Positions 56,637-64,000 of a stretch of 64,000 bases of DNA are shown here, piece after piece. Position 1 is the first letter of the stretch. Every line of letters begins with the position of its first letter. Source of the stretch: Streptomyces gilvus. Lineage in GTDB: Bacteria; Actinomycetota; Actinomycetes; Streptomycetales; Streptomycetaceae. The position numbers were made by a program, and so were the translations under genes. The stretch spans positions 1-64,000 of the forward strand of contig NZ_JAKWBE010000020.1 of assembly GCF_022513565.1 (NCBI RefSeq), in the 5' to 3' direction. Under the pieces are notes generated by a model, which made no database searches, was not told the DNA's origin, and was given only the letters and a program-made list of their open reading frames with translations.

Positions 56637-57455
56637 ATGAGCAAGCGGAACACCCAGGCGGCCAAGACGGCGGCCCGGGAGCGGCTGCGCCAGGAGCGCG
56701 AGCGTCAGGCCAAGCGGGCCAAGGCGAAGCGGCAGGTCATCGTCGCCGCCTCGATCGTCGCCGTCCTCGCGGCGGCCGGCGGCATCGGCTACGCGGTCGT
56801 CCAGGCCAACAAGCCCAGCTACTGGGCGGGCCTGAAGGACGCCAAGGTGGTGGCCCCGGCCAACACGACGGGCACCAAGGGCACCACCGTGGTCATAGGC
56901 AAGGCGAGCGCGAAGAAGACCCTCAAGGTCTACGAGGACCCGCGCTGCCCGGTCTGCGCCCAGTTCGAGCAGACCGTCGGCTCGACCGTGATCAAGGACA
57001 TCGACAGCGGCAAGTTCAAGATCCAGTACATCGGTGGCACGTTCATCGACGACAAGGACAACGGACAGGGCTCCAAGAACGCGCTGAGCGCCCTCGGTGC
57101 CGCGCTGAACGTCAGTGACGACGCGTTCCTGCAGTACAAGAGCGCGCTGTACTCGACGAAGTGGCACCCGGACGAGACGACCGACAAGTTCAAGGACGAC
57201 AGCTACCTCATCAAGGTCGCCCAGACCGTGCCCGCGCTGAAGGACAACACCAAGTTCCAGGACGCGGTGAAGAAGGGCACGTACGACGCCTGGGCGATGG
57301 CGATGTCGAAGACGTTCGACGACAACAAGGACGGCGTGACCGGCACGCCGAGCTTCGTCATGAACGGCAAGATGCTCACGGTCGACAGCCAGGGCAACCC
57401 GCCGATGACGGTGGCGCAGTTCAACCAGGTGGTGGACGCGGCCCTCAAGGCCTGA
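56637..57455 (+). CDS. Membrane-anchored DsbA-like protein, second copy
   Basis: A 272-residue paralogue of the protein at 24995. It has a positively charged head of 30 residues, one membrane helix ([21 protein letters not shown]), then a thioredoxin fold with the motif CPVC near residue 103 and the cis-proline loop [10 protein letters not shown]. The ATG has GGAG nine bases upstream (56637). It probably works on exported thiols. It is followed by a strong terminator. Confidence 0.88.
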   Translation: MSKRNTQAAKTAARERLRQERERQAKRAKAKRQVIVAASIVAVLAAAGGIGYAVVQANKPSYWAGLKDAKVVAPANTTGTKGTTVVIGKASAKKTLKVYEDPRCPVCAQFEQTVGSTVIKDIDSGKFKIQYIGGTFIDDKDNGQGSKNALSALGAALNVSDDAFLQYKSALYSTKWHPDETTDKFKDDSYLIKVAQTVPALKDNTKFQDAVKKGTYDAWAMAMSKTFDDNKDGVTGTPSFVMNGKMLTVDSQGNPPMTVAQFNQVVDAALKA

Positions 57456-57488
57456 ACCCGGGGTCGGTGAACGACCTCCGGAGGAAGA

Positions 57489-57516
57489 GCGGGCGAACTT
57501 TCGCGAGTTCGCCCGC
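57489..57516 (+). terminator. Terminator between the DsbA-like gene and phoD
   Basis: Perfect ten-base arms GCGGGCGAAC and GTTCGCCCGC with an eight-base loop, followed by TTTC. Confidence 0.8.
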
Positions 57517-57549
57517 TTTCGCGCGTACCGGTCAGTAACCTGTTCGCCC

Positions 57550-59220
57550 GTGACCAGTCGACACAGATCCTCCGAGGCGTCCCAGGACCTCAACTCGCGC
57601 TCGCCCCGCCGCCGTACGGTCGTCAAGGCCGCGGCGGCGACGGCTGTTCTGGCCGGCCCGCTCGCCGCCGCCCTGCCCGCCCGGGCCGCCGCCGACACCC
57701 CGCGGTTCCTGCACGGCGTCGCCTCCGGCGACCCGCTGCCCGACGGCGTCCTGCTGTGGACCCGGGTGACACCCACCGCCGAGGCGGTGCCCGGCTCGGG
57801 CCTCGGCCCGGACACCGAGGTGAGCTGGGTGGTGGCCCGGGACAAGGCGTTCTCGACGATCGTCGCCAAGGGCTCGACCACGGCGACCGCCGCCTCCGAC
57901 CACACCGTGAAGGCGGACATACGGGGCCTGGAACCCGCCACCGACTACTGGTTCCGCTTCTCGGCCGGCGGCACCGACTCCCCCGCCGCCCGCACCCGCA
58001 CCGCGCCCGACGCCGACGCGGCCGTCACCGGTCTGCGCTTCGGCGTGGTCTCCTGCGCCAACTGGGAGGGCGGTTACTTCGCCTCGTACCGCCATCTCGC
58101 GGCCCGCGGCGACCTGGACGCCTGGCTGCATCTCGGCGACTACATCTACGAGTACAAGTCCGGCGAGTACGCGGCCCGCGGCACGGTCGTCCGGCCGCAC
58201 GCCCCGGCCAACGAGATCCTCACGCTCGCCGACTACCGCACCCGGCACGGCGCGTACAAGACCGACCCGGACCTGCAGGCGCTGCACGCGAAGGCGCCGG
58301 TCGTCGCGATCTGGGACGACCACGAGTTCGCCGACAACGCCTGGTCCGGCGGCGCGGTCAACCACACCGAGGGCGCCGAGGGCACCTGGACCGACCGCAA
58401 GACGGCCGCCAAGCAGGCCTACTTCGAGTGGATGCCGGTGCGTCCGGCGATCGCCGGCACCACCTACCGCCGGCTGCGCTTCGGGAAGCTCGCCGACCTG
58501 TCCCTGCTGGACCTGCGCTCCTTCCGCTCCCAGCAGGCCGCCTCCGGGTCCGGTTCGGTGGACGACCCGGACCGCACGATCACCGGCCGCGCCCAACTCG
58601 ACTGGCTGAAGGCCGGACTGAAGGCCTCCGACACCACCTGGCGGCTGGTCGGCAACTCGGTGATGATCGCGCCGTTCGTCGTCGGCTCGCTCTCCGCCGA
58701 GCTCCTCAAGCCGCTCGCCAAGCTGCTCGGGCTGCCGCAGGAGGGCCTCGCGGTCAACACCGACCAGTGGGACGGCTACACCGACGACCGGCGCGAACTG
58801 CTCGCCCATCTGACCTCGAACGCCATCCGCAACACCGTGTTCCTGACCGGTGACATCCACATGGCGTGGGCCAACGACGTACCCGTGGACGCCGGTACGT
58901 ACCCGCTGTCGGCCTCCGCCGCCACCGAGTTCGTCGTCACCTCGGTGACCTCCGACAACCTCGACGACATCGTGAAGGTCCCCGAGGGCACGGTCTCCGC
59001 CCTCGCCTCACCGGTCATCCGCGCCACCAACCGGCACGTCCACTGGGTCGACACCGACCGCCACGGCTACGGCGTCCTGGACATCACCGCCGAGCGGGCG
59101 CAGATGGACTACTACGTCCTGTCCGACCGCACGGACCAGAACGCGACCTCCTCCTGGGAGCGTTCGTACCGCACCCGCAGCGGCACGCAGAAGGTCGAGC
59201 GGACGTACGACCCGGTCTGA
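57550..59220 (+). CDS. phoD: Alkaline phosphatase D (PhoD family), Tat-exported
   Basis: A 556-residue secreted phosphatase/phosphodiesterase. The twin-arginine signal [13 protein letters not shown] precedes a hydrophobic stretch and ends near ARAAA. The metallophosphatase core has [24 protein letters not shown] near residue 197, [13 protein letters not shown] near residue 255 and [10 protein letters not shown] near residue 432. It frees phosphate outside the cell. The GTG start has no ribosome site and may be on a leaderless or short leader; a conserved PhoP box is not evident in the 94 nt before it. Confidence 0.92.
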   Translation: MTSRHRSSEASQDLNSRSPRRRTVVKAAAATAVLAGPLAAALPARAAADTPRFLHGVASGDPLPDGVLLWTRVTPTAEAVPGSGLGPDTEVSWVVARDKAFSTIVAKGSTTATAASDHTVKADIRGLEPATDYWFRFSAGGTDSPAARTRTAPDADAAVTGLRFGVVSCANWEGGYFASYRHLAARGDLDAWLHLGDYIYEYKSGEYAARGTVVRPHAPANEILTLADYRTRHGAYKTDPDLQALHAKAPVVAIWDDHEFADNAWSGGAVNHTEGAEGTWTDRKTAAKQAYFEWMPVRPAIAGTTYRRLRFGKLADLSLLDLRSFRSQQAASGSGSVDDPDRTITGRAQLDWLKAGLKASDTTWRLVGNSVMIAPFVVGSLSAELLKPLAKLLGLPQEGLAVNTDQWDGYTDDRRELLAHLTSNAIRNTVFLTGDIHMAWANDVPVDAGTYPLSASAATEFVVTSVTSDNLDDIVKVPEGTVSALASPVIRATNRHVHWVDTDRHGYGVLDITAERAQMDYYVLSDRTDQNATSSWERSYRTRSGTQKVERTYDPV

Positions 59221-59790
59221 TCAGAGCGTGTCGAGGAAGCCGAGCGCCACCCGCCAGGTGGCCTCGGCGGCCTCCTCGTCGTAGTCCGGCAGGTCGGGGT
59301 CGGTGTAGACGTGGCCGGCGCCGGCGTACCGGTAGATCTCCACGTCCGCGCCCGCTCTGCCCATCTGCAGATACCAGGCGCTCAGCCAGTCGTCCGTCTC
59401 GAACGGGTCCGGCTCGGCCACGTGCAGCTGGACCGGCAGATCGTCCACCGACGCGTTGGGCGCGAGGTCCGAGGTGCCGTGCAGGAGCAGCAGCCCGCGG
59501 GCCTTCTCGTCGCCGAGGGCGAGGGTCTGCGCGACGGAGGCGCCGAGCGAGAACCCGGCGTACACCAGGCCGCGCTCGGAGTAGGGCGCGGCGGCCAGTA
59601 CGGCTCTTCTGAGCAGCTCGTCCTTGCCGATCCGGTCCTTGAAGGCCATGCCCTCCTCCACCGTCTCGAACGTACGCCCCTCGAAGAGGTCCGGGGTCCA
59701 CACCTCGTGTCCGGCACCGCGCAGCCGGTCCGCGGCCTGGCGCACCCCGGGCCTGAGGCCGTAGGTCGAGTGAAAGAGCACGATGTTCAT
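59221..59790 (-). CDS. Dienelactone hydrolase-family protein, Ser nucleophile
   Basis: A 189-residue alpha/beta hydrolase of the dienelactone hydrolase group. The nucleophile position is serine (GFSLGAS near residue 83), where the founding enzyme has cysteine; the histidine is in GAGHVYTDPD. It should cleave an ester or lactone of unknown kind. I chose the ATG at 59790; others lie at 59799 and 59820 and none has a strong ribosome site. Its stop abuts that of phoD, one base apart. Confidence 0.82.
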   Translation of the reverse strand: MNIVLFHSTYGLRPGVRQAADRLRGAGHEVWTPDLFEGRTFETVEEGMAFKDRIGKDELLRRAVLAAAPYSERGLVYAGFSLGASVAQTLALGDEKARGLLLLHGTSDLAPNASVDDLPVQLHVAEPDPFETDDWLSAWYLQMGRAGADVEIYRYAGAGHVYTDPDLPDYDEEAAEATWRVALGFLDTL

Positions 59791-59899
59791 GAGGCCCATG
59801 GTGCCAGCCGGCACTGACAACGCCCCGCGACCGGCCGTACCCGTTTCGCGCCGGAAGTCACATGTTCATGACCCCCGGGAGCCGGTTAGGTTCGGAGGC

Positions 59900-61030
59900 A
59901 TGGAGAACGTACTCCGCCCGCTGATCGTGGTCGGCGGCTCGGTCGTCCTCACGCTCGTGATCGGCTGGGCCACCGACCAGTTGCTGCGCAAGGCAGACGG
60001 ACGCCACAGCGAGACCCCGCTGTGGGGTCTGCTGCGCCGTGGCCGCACCCCCTACCAGCTCGTGCTGTGCGCCGCCCTGCTCAGAGGCTCCTACGACCAG
60101 GCCCGGCTGCTGCGCGAACACCGGGTCGCGGTGGGCCAGTTCCTGACCCTGGTGCTGATCGGGGCGGCGGCCTGGCTGGTGATCCGGATCGCGGCGGCGG
60201 TCGTCGAGACCTCCTACAGCCGGTACGCCCGCGCCCACCACGACGCCGCCCGGGTGCGCCGGGTGCGCACCCAGGTGTCGCTGATCATGCGCGTGGTCTC
60301 GGCGGTCGTCGGTGTGGTGGCCGTGGCCGCGATGCTGCTGACGTTCCCCGCGATGCGCGCGGCCGGTGCCTCGCTGCTGGCCTCGGCCGGCATCCTCGGC
60401 ATCGTCGCCGGTGTCGCCGCCCAGTCGACGCTGGGCAACATGTTCGCGGGACTGCAGATCGCCTTCGGCGACATGGTGCGGCTCGGTGACACCGTGGTGG
60501 TGGACGGCGAGTGGGGCACGGTCGAGGAGATCACCCTGACGTTCCTGACCGTGCGGACGTGGGACGAGCGCCGGATCACCATGCCGGTGTCGTACTTCAC
60601 CTCCAAGCCGTTCGAGAACTGGTCGCGCGGCAGCAACCAGATGACGGGCATCGTCTACTGGCACCTCGACCACTCGGCGCCCGTGGAGGCGATGCGGGAG
60701 CGGCTGCGGGACATCCTGCGCGAGTGCCCGGCCTGGGACGGCCGCGCCCACAACCTCGTGGTCACCGACTCCACGCCCAACACCATCCAGGTCCGCGCCC
60801 TGGTCACGGCCAAGGACGCGGACGACATCTGGACGGTACGGGTGGCGGTGCGCGAGCAGATGCTCAGCTGGCTGTGCGCGGAGCACCCGTACGCGCTGCC
60901 CCGCGTCAACACGGCCGACGCCGCCCTGCCGCCGAGCCGGCCCGCTCTCGACGACCACCCGGACGGCCGGGTGAACGGGCAGTTCGACGGCCACCGCGAC
61001 GCCGCCGCGGCACGCCGCGCGCGCGAGTAG
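59900..61030 (+). CDS. Small-conductance mechanosensitive channel (MscS family)
   Basis: A 376-residue protein. Membrane helices are at about residues 5-25, 80-105 and 125-150. The pore helix with SLLASAGILGIVAGVAAQSTLGNMFAGLQI near residue 155 is followed by the beta domain (GDMVRLGDTVVVDGEWGTVEEI). It opens under membrane tension to release solutes. The ATG has GGAGG almost adjacent, an unusual spacing. Confidence 0.9.
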   Translation: MENVLRPLIVVGGSVVLTLVIGWATDQLLRKADGRHSETPLWGLLRRGRTPYQLVLCAALLRGSYDQARLLREHRVAVGQFLTLVLIGAAAWLVIRIAAAVVETSYSRYARAHHDAARVRRVRTQVSLIMRVVSAVVGVVAVAAMLLTFPAMRAAGASLLASAGILGIVAGVAAQSTLGNMFAGLQIAFGDMVRLGDTVVVDGEWGTVEEITLTFLTVRTWDERRITMPVSYFTSKPFENWSRGSNQMTGIVYWHLDHSAPVEAMRERLRDILRECPAWDGRAHNLVVTDSTPNTIQVRALVTAKDADDIWTVRVAVREQMLSWLCAEHPYALPRVNTADAALPPSRPALDDHPDGRVNGQFDGHRDAAAARRARE

Positions 61031-61054
61031 CCGAAGCGGGGGGCCGGTGCGGGC

Positions 61055-61795
61055 TCAGTGCCCGCGCTCGGCGCCCCCGTTGACCTGGATCACCTGCGAG
61101 GTGACGTGCGCCGCGCCCGGCGAGGCCAGCCAGTGCAGCGTCGAGGCGACGTCACCGGGCGTGCCGGCGCGTTTGTCGAGCGTGTCGGCGACGAGCCGCT
61201 CGCGCCGGGCCGGGTCGATGGCCGGCCCGAAGAACTCGGTGTCCTCGATGTAGCCGGGCGCGACCACGTTCGCGGTGATCCCGCGCGGCCCCAACTCCCG
61301 CGCCAGGTCGTGGGCGTACGGATGCAGCGCGGCCTTGGCGCCCCCGTAGGCCCCGCTGCCGGAGCCCCGGTAGGCGGCGATGGAGCTGACGAACAGCACC
61401 CGTCCGCCCGGGGAGGCGAGCCGGTCTTTGAGAGCCTCGGTGAGCAGGGCGGCGGTCAGGGTGTTGATGCGGAAGTTGACGGTCCAGTTGTGCGCGACCC
61501 GGTCGAGCGGGTCCTCGCTTTCGGCCGGGGGCTCCAGCTGCCCGGTGCCGCCGGCGCCGTGGATCAGCACGTCCACGGTCCCGAACTCCTGCGCCACGAA
61601 CTCCGCGACCCCGCGCACGGCGGCGGTGTCGGCCAGGTCGGCGGCGTACGTCGACGCCCCCGGCACATCGGCCTTCCGCAGGACCTCGGCGCGCCGCCCG
61701 AGCAGCAGGACCTGATCCCCCTCATCCGCGAACACCCGCGCCGCCGCGAGCCCGATTCCCGTACCTCCACCGCTGATCACAACATTGCGAGCCAT
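61055..61795 (-). CDS. Short-chain dehydrogenase/reductase
   Basis: A 246-residue short-chain dehydrogenase. GGGTGIG near residue 9 binds the cofactor, the NAG motif is replaced by HGAGGTG, the catalytic serine is in FVSSIAAYR and tyrosine/lysine in YGGAKAA near residue 150. The C-terminal VIQVNGG is typical. No partner gene, so the substrate is open. It is convergent with the channel gene with a 24-nt gap. Confidence 0.87.
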   Translation of the reverse strand: MARNVVISGGGTGIGLAAARVFADEGDQVLLLGRRAEVLRKADVPGASTYAADLADTAAVRGVAEFVAQEFGTVDVLIHGAGGTGQLEPPAESEDPLDRVAHNWTVNFRINTLTAALLTEALKDRLASPGGRVLFVSSIAAYRGSGSGAYGGAKAALHPYAHDLARELGPRGITANVVAPGYIEDTEFFGPAIDPARRERLVADTLDKRAGTPGDVASTLHWLASPGAAHVTSQVIQVNGGAERGH

Positions 61796-61867
61796 GATCC
61801 GACCCTAGAACGGATCAGCGGGCGCCCGGGCGCCATTCGGCCGCGCGCCACGAGCCCGCAATGTGGA

Positions 61868-63454
61868 TCACCGCAAACTACGCACATCGAGATGGCGGAG
61901 CACCCGGTCCACGATCTCCGGGTCCGCCCCGGGCTCGCTGCGCGCGGCCATCACCTCGTGCCGTGCGGCGCTGAGTAACTCGCCCTGGATCCGGCGCATC
62001 CGCTTGAGCCGGCGCACCCGCATCTCGTGCGCCTCGCGCCGCTCCTCCTCGCCAATCTCCGGGCTGATCCGCACGCCGATCTCCAGGGCCCGCCGCAGCA
62101 TCTGCTCCGACAACTCGTCCGGCAGGTCCTCGACCTCCTCGATCTCCTTGAGTCTGCGCTTGGCCGCCTTGGCGGCACGCACGGCGAGTTCCTTCTCGAA
62201 CGCCTTCTCGTGCTCGGTGTCGGCCTGCACCCCGAGCCTCTTCACCAGCCAGGGGAGGGTCAGGCCCTGCAGCACCAGCGTGCCCATGATCACGCCGAAC
62301 GCGATGAAGACGATCTCGTCCCGGTCGGGGAAGGCCGAACCGTCGTCCGTGGTCAGGGGGATCGCCAGGGCCAGCGCGACCGAGGCCACGCCCCGCATCC
62401 CGGACCACCACATCACGATCGTCTCCCGCCAGCCCATCGGGATGTCCTCGTCGTGGTCCCGTCTGGCGTGCAGCCGTTTGGTGAGCCAGGTCGCCGGGAG
62501 CAGCCAGGCGAGCCGGACCAGCACCACCACGGCGAGCACCGCCCCCGCCCAGCCGAGCATCTCGCCCCACCGCCCGGACGCGGTGCGGATCGCGTTGTGC
62601 AGCTCCAGGCCGATCAACCCGAAGGCGACGCCGGTGACGAGCGTGTCGACGATGTCCCAGAAGGTGTGCCCGGCCAGCCGGGTCATCACGTCGTCGGGAT
62701 CGGACGCGTACTCCGCGAGGAACAGCGCCGTGGTGAGCACGGCCAGCACCCCGGAGCCGTGCAGCTCCTCGGCCAGCACGTAGGAGGCGTACGGCACGAG
62801 CAGCGTCAGGCCGACCTGAAGGGTGGCGTCGCCGAGCATGTCGAGGAGCCGGTTGGCGCCCCAGCCGAGGGCGACGCCGATCGCGACGGCGACCACGGCG
62901 GACAGCACCAGGTCGAGGGCGGCGCGGCCCGCGTGGAACTCGCCGTTCAGGGCGGCGGCGACCGCGACGTGATAGAGCACGATCGCCGTGACATCGTTGA
63001 ACAGGCCCTCGCCCTCCAGGATGGACACCAGGCGGCGGGGCAGGCCCAGTTGGCCCGCGACCGCGGTCGCCGCGACCGGGTCGGGCGGCGCGACCAGGGC
63101 GCCGAGCGCGACGGCGGCGGCGACGGGCAGTCCCGGCACGATGGCGTGGGCCATGACGGCCACACAGAGGGTGGTGACGAAGACCAGCGCCACGGCCAGC
63201 AGGAAGATCGGCCGCCGGTTCGCCGCGAACTGCCGCCAGGAGGTGCGGCGCACCGCCGCGTACAGCAGGGGCGGCAGCAGCAGCGGCAGGATCAGCTCGG
63301 GCGGGACGTTCACGTTCGGCACGAAGTCGGCCACCGCGAGGGCGACCCCGAGCAGGGTCATGAGCACCGGCGCCGGCACCCCGAACCGGTCCCCCAGCGG
63401 CACGCTCAGCACGGCCCCGAGCAACAGGACGAACAGCAGGGCCAACTGATCCAC
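61868..63454 (-). CDS. Na+/H+ antiporter, CPA1/NhaP type
   Basis: A 528-residue cation/proton antiporter with about 12 membrane helices. Ion-binding motifs are GALVAPPDPVAATAV near residue 118 and GEGLFNDVTAIVLY near residue 150; MWWSGMRGVASVALAL near residue 350 is the family arginine region. A cytosolic tail of about 120 residues is strongly charged and probably regulates. The GTG start has GGAG eight bases upstream. Confidence 0.92.
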   Translation of the reverse strand: MDQLALLFVLLLGAVLSVPLGDRFGVPAPVLMTLLGVALAVADFVPNVNVPPELILPLLLPPLLYAAVRRTSWRQFAANRRPIFLLAVALVFVTTLCVAVMAHAIVPGLPVAAAVALGALVAPPDPVAATAVAGQLGLPRRLVSILEGEGLFNDVTAIVLYHVAVAAALNGEFHAGRAALDLVLSAVVAVAIGVALGWGANRLLDMLGDATLQVGLTLLVPYASYVLAEELHGSGVLAVLTTALFLAEYASDPDDVMTRLAGHTFWDIVDTLVTGVAFGLIGLELHNAIRTASGRWGEMLGWAGAVLAVVVLVRLAWLLPATWLTKRLHARRDHDEDIPMGWRETIVMWWSGMRGVASVALALAIPLTTDDGSAFPDRDEIVFIAFGVIMGTLVLQGLTLPWLVKRLGVQADTEHEKAFEKELAVRAAKAAKRRLKEIEEVEDLPDELSEQMLRRALEIGVRISPEIGEEERREAHEMRVRRLKRMRRIQGELLSAARHEVMAARSEPGADPEIVDRVLRHLDVRSLR

Positions 63455-63542
63455 GGTCAGCGCTCCGGGAGGATCGACGGACGGGAGGCGGACTTCAAGC
63501 CTGCCACGGCACCGGTCCCACCAGCCTTTTAGGCCCCCGGCG

Positions 63543-64000
63543 TTACAGGGTCCGCCTCATGGCCCGGTGCGGGATCCCCGCCTCCGGGTACTCCGGCCCG
63601 TACGCCTCGTACCCCAGCCGCTCGTAGAACCCCAGGGCGTGCGTCTGCGCGTGCAGGTCCACCGCCCTCAGCCCCCGCGCGCGTGCCGCGTCCTCGATGG
63701 CCCGTACGAGCGCCACGCCGACGCCGAGGCCGCGCGCCTCCCGGGTGACGGCGAGCCGCCCGAGCGAGCCCACCGAGAGGTCGCCGTCGACCTTCGCCGC
63801 GGCCGCCTCCCCGTGCAGCAGCCGCCCGGTGCCGAGCGGCATCCCGTCGTCGCGCACGGCCAGCACGTGCAGGGCCACGGCGTCGTACGCGTCGTACTCG
63901 ATGTCCTCGGGCACGCCCTGCTCGCCGACGAAGACCTCCTTGCGCACCGCGAAGCAGGCCTCCAGGTCGGCCGGGTCCTCGGCGATCCGTACGTCGTACG
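63543..64000 (-). CDS. GNAT-family acetyltransferase, cut by the window end
   Basis: A partial GNAT domain: 151 residues are in the window, and its start lies beyond 64000. Reading from the edge the frame gives YDVRIAEDPADLEACFAVRK, then VFVGEQGVPEDIEYDAYD. The acetyl-CoA-binding motif is seen as LGRLAVTREARGLGVGVALV, and LGFYERLGYEAYG closes the domain. It resembles ElaA-like acetyltransferases. A GTG at 63947 could be read as a start, but the frame continues upstream with good family sequence. Confidence 0.85.
   Translation of the reverse strand, partial: YDVRIAEDPADLEACFAVRKEVFVGEQGVPEDIEYDAYDAVALHVLAVRDDGMPLGTGRLLHGEAAAAKVDGDLSVGSLGRLAVTREARGLGVGVALVRAIEDAARARGLRAVDLHAQTHALGFYERLGYEAYGPEYPEAGIPHRAMRRTL

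Noticed and set aside
57456-57549. PHO box before phoD
   Set aside because: Single GTTCAC-like and GTTCGCCC elements occur, but not the 11-bp direct repeats needed; most of the region is taken by a terminator stem.

Overview
The window is high-GC actinobacterial chromosome with the third-position GC bias, GTG starts, 4-nt start/stop overlaps and gene order of a Streptomyces core region (gltBD, lgt, trp, his, dnaE). No tRNA, rRNA, insertion sequence, prophage or CRISPR array is visible. Functions come from reading motifs and from family knowledge; no database search was run.

Layout. 1-343: C-rich repeats. 344-5083: a five-gene acyl-CoA module (thiolase, TetR regulator, short-chain dehydrogenase, and divergently two acyl-CoA dehydrogenases) that resembles the KstR2 regulon for steroid ring C/D breakdown in mycobacteria, with a KstR2-like operator between the divergent genes. 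5058-8507: an orphan cytochrome b (QcrB type), a von Willebrand A protein and a zinc-finger rhomboid protease. 8610-14658: gltB-gltD, glutamate synthase. 15028-15759: a VIT1/CCC1-type transporter with a palindromic operator. 15905-23832: a tight seven-gene operon of four ADP-ribosylglycohydrolase paralogues, a ribokinase, a CaiB-type CoA-transferase and a CitE-type lyase. This is the best candidate for an undescribed system.

23924-32750: lgt, a DsbA-like protein, then the tryptophan region (trpC-trpM-trpB-trpA, and hisI-trpE with two small membrane proteins). 33470-33974: a 41-bp tandem repeat array between convergent genes. 33975-35894: an MFS exporter with an ArsR-type regulator and a 52-nt palindrome. 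35947-41651: the histidine operon hisD-hisC-hisB-(54 aa membrane protein)-hisH-hisA/priA-ridA-hisF, every junction a 4-nt overlap. There is no trpF, so HisA is expected to be the dual PriA isomerase serving both pathways.

41811-50540: a pentapeptide-like membrane protein, a tetratricopeptide-like protein, a Lon N-terminal-domain protein, YbaK, a 24-codon gene that looks like ribosomal protein bL37, an ABC-2 exporter operon, a NYN-domain nuclease and a 54 aa basic protein. 50646-54188: dnaE. 54393-64000: a DUF2252 kinase-like protein, a membrane protein, a second DsbA-like protein, a Tat-exported PhoD phosphatase, a dienelactone hydrolase-like protein, an MscS channel, a dehydrogenase, a Na+/H+ antiporter and a GNAT acetyltransferase cut by the window end. 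Convergent gene pairs are often separated by long perfect stem-loops that probably act as bidirectional terminators.
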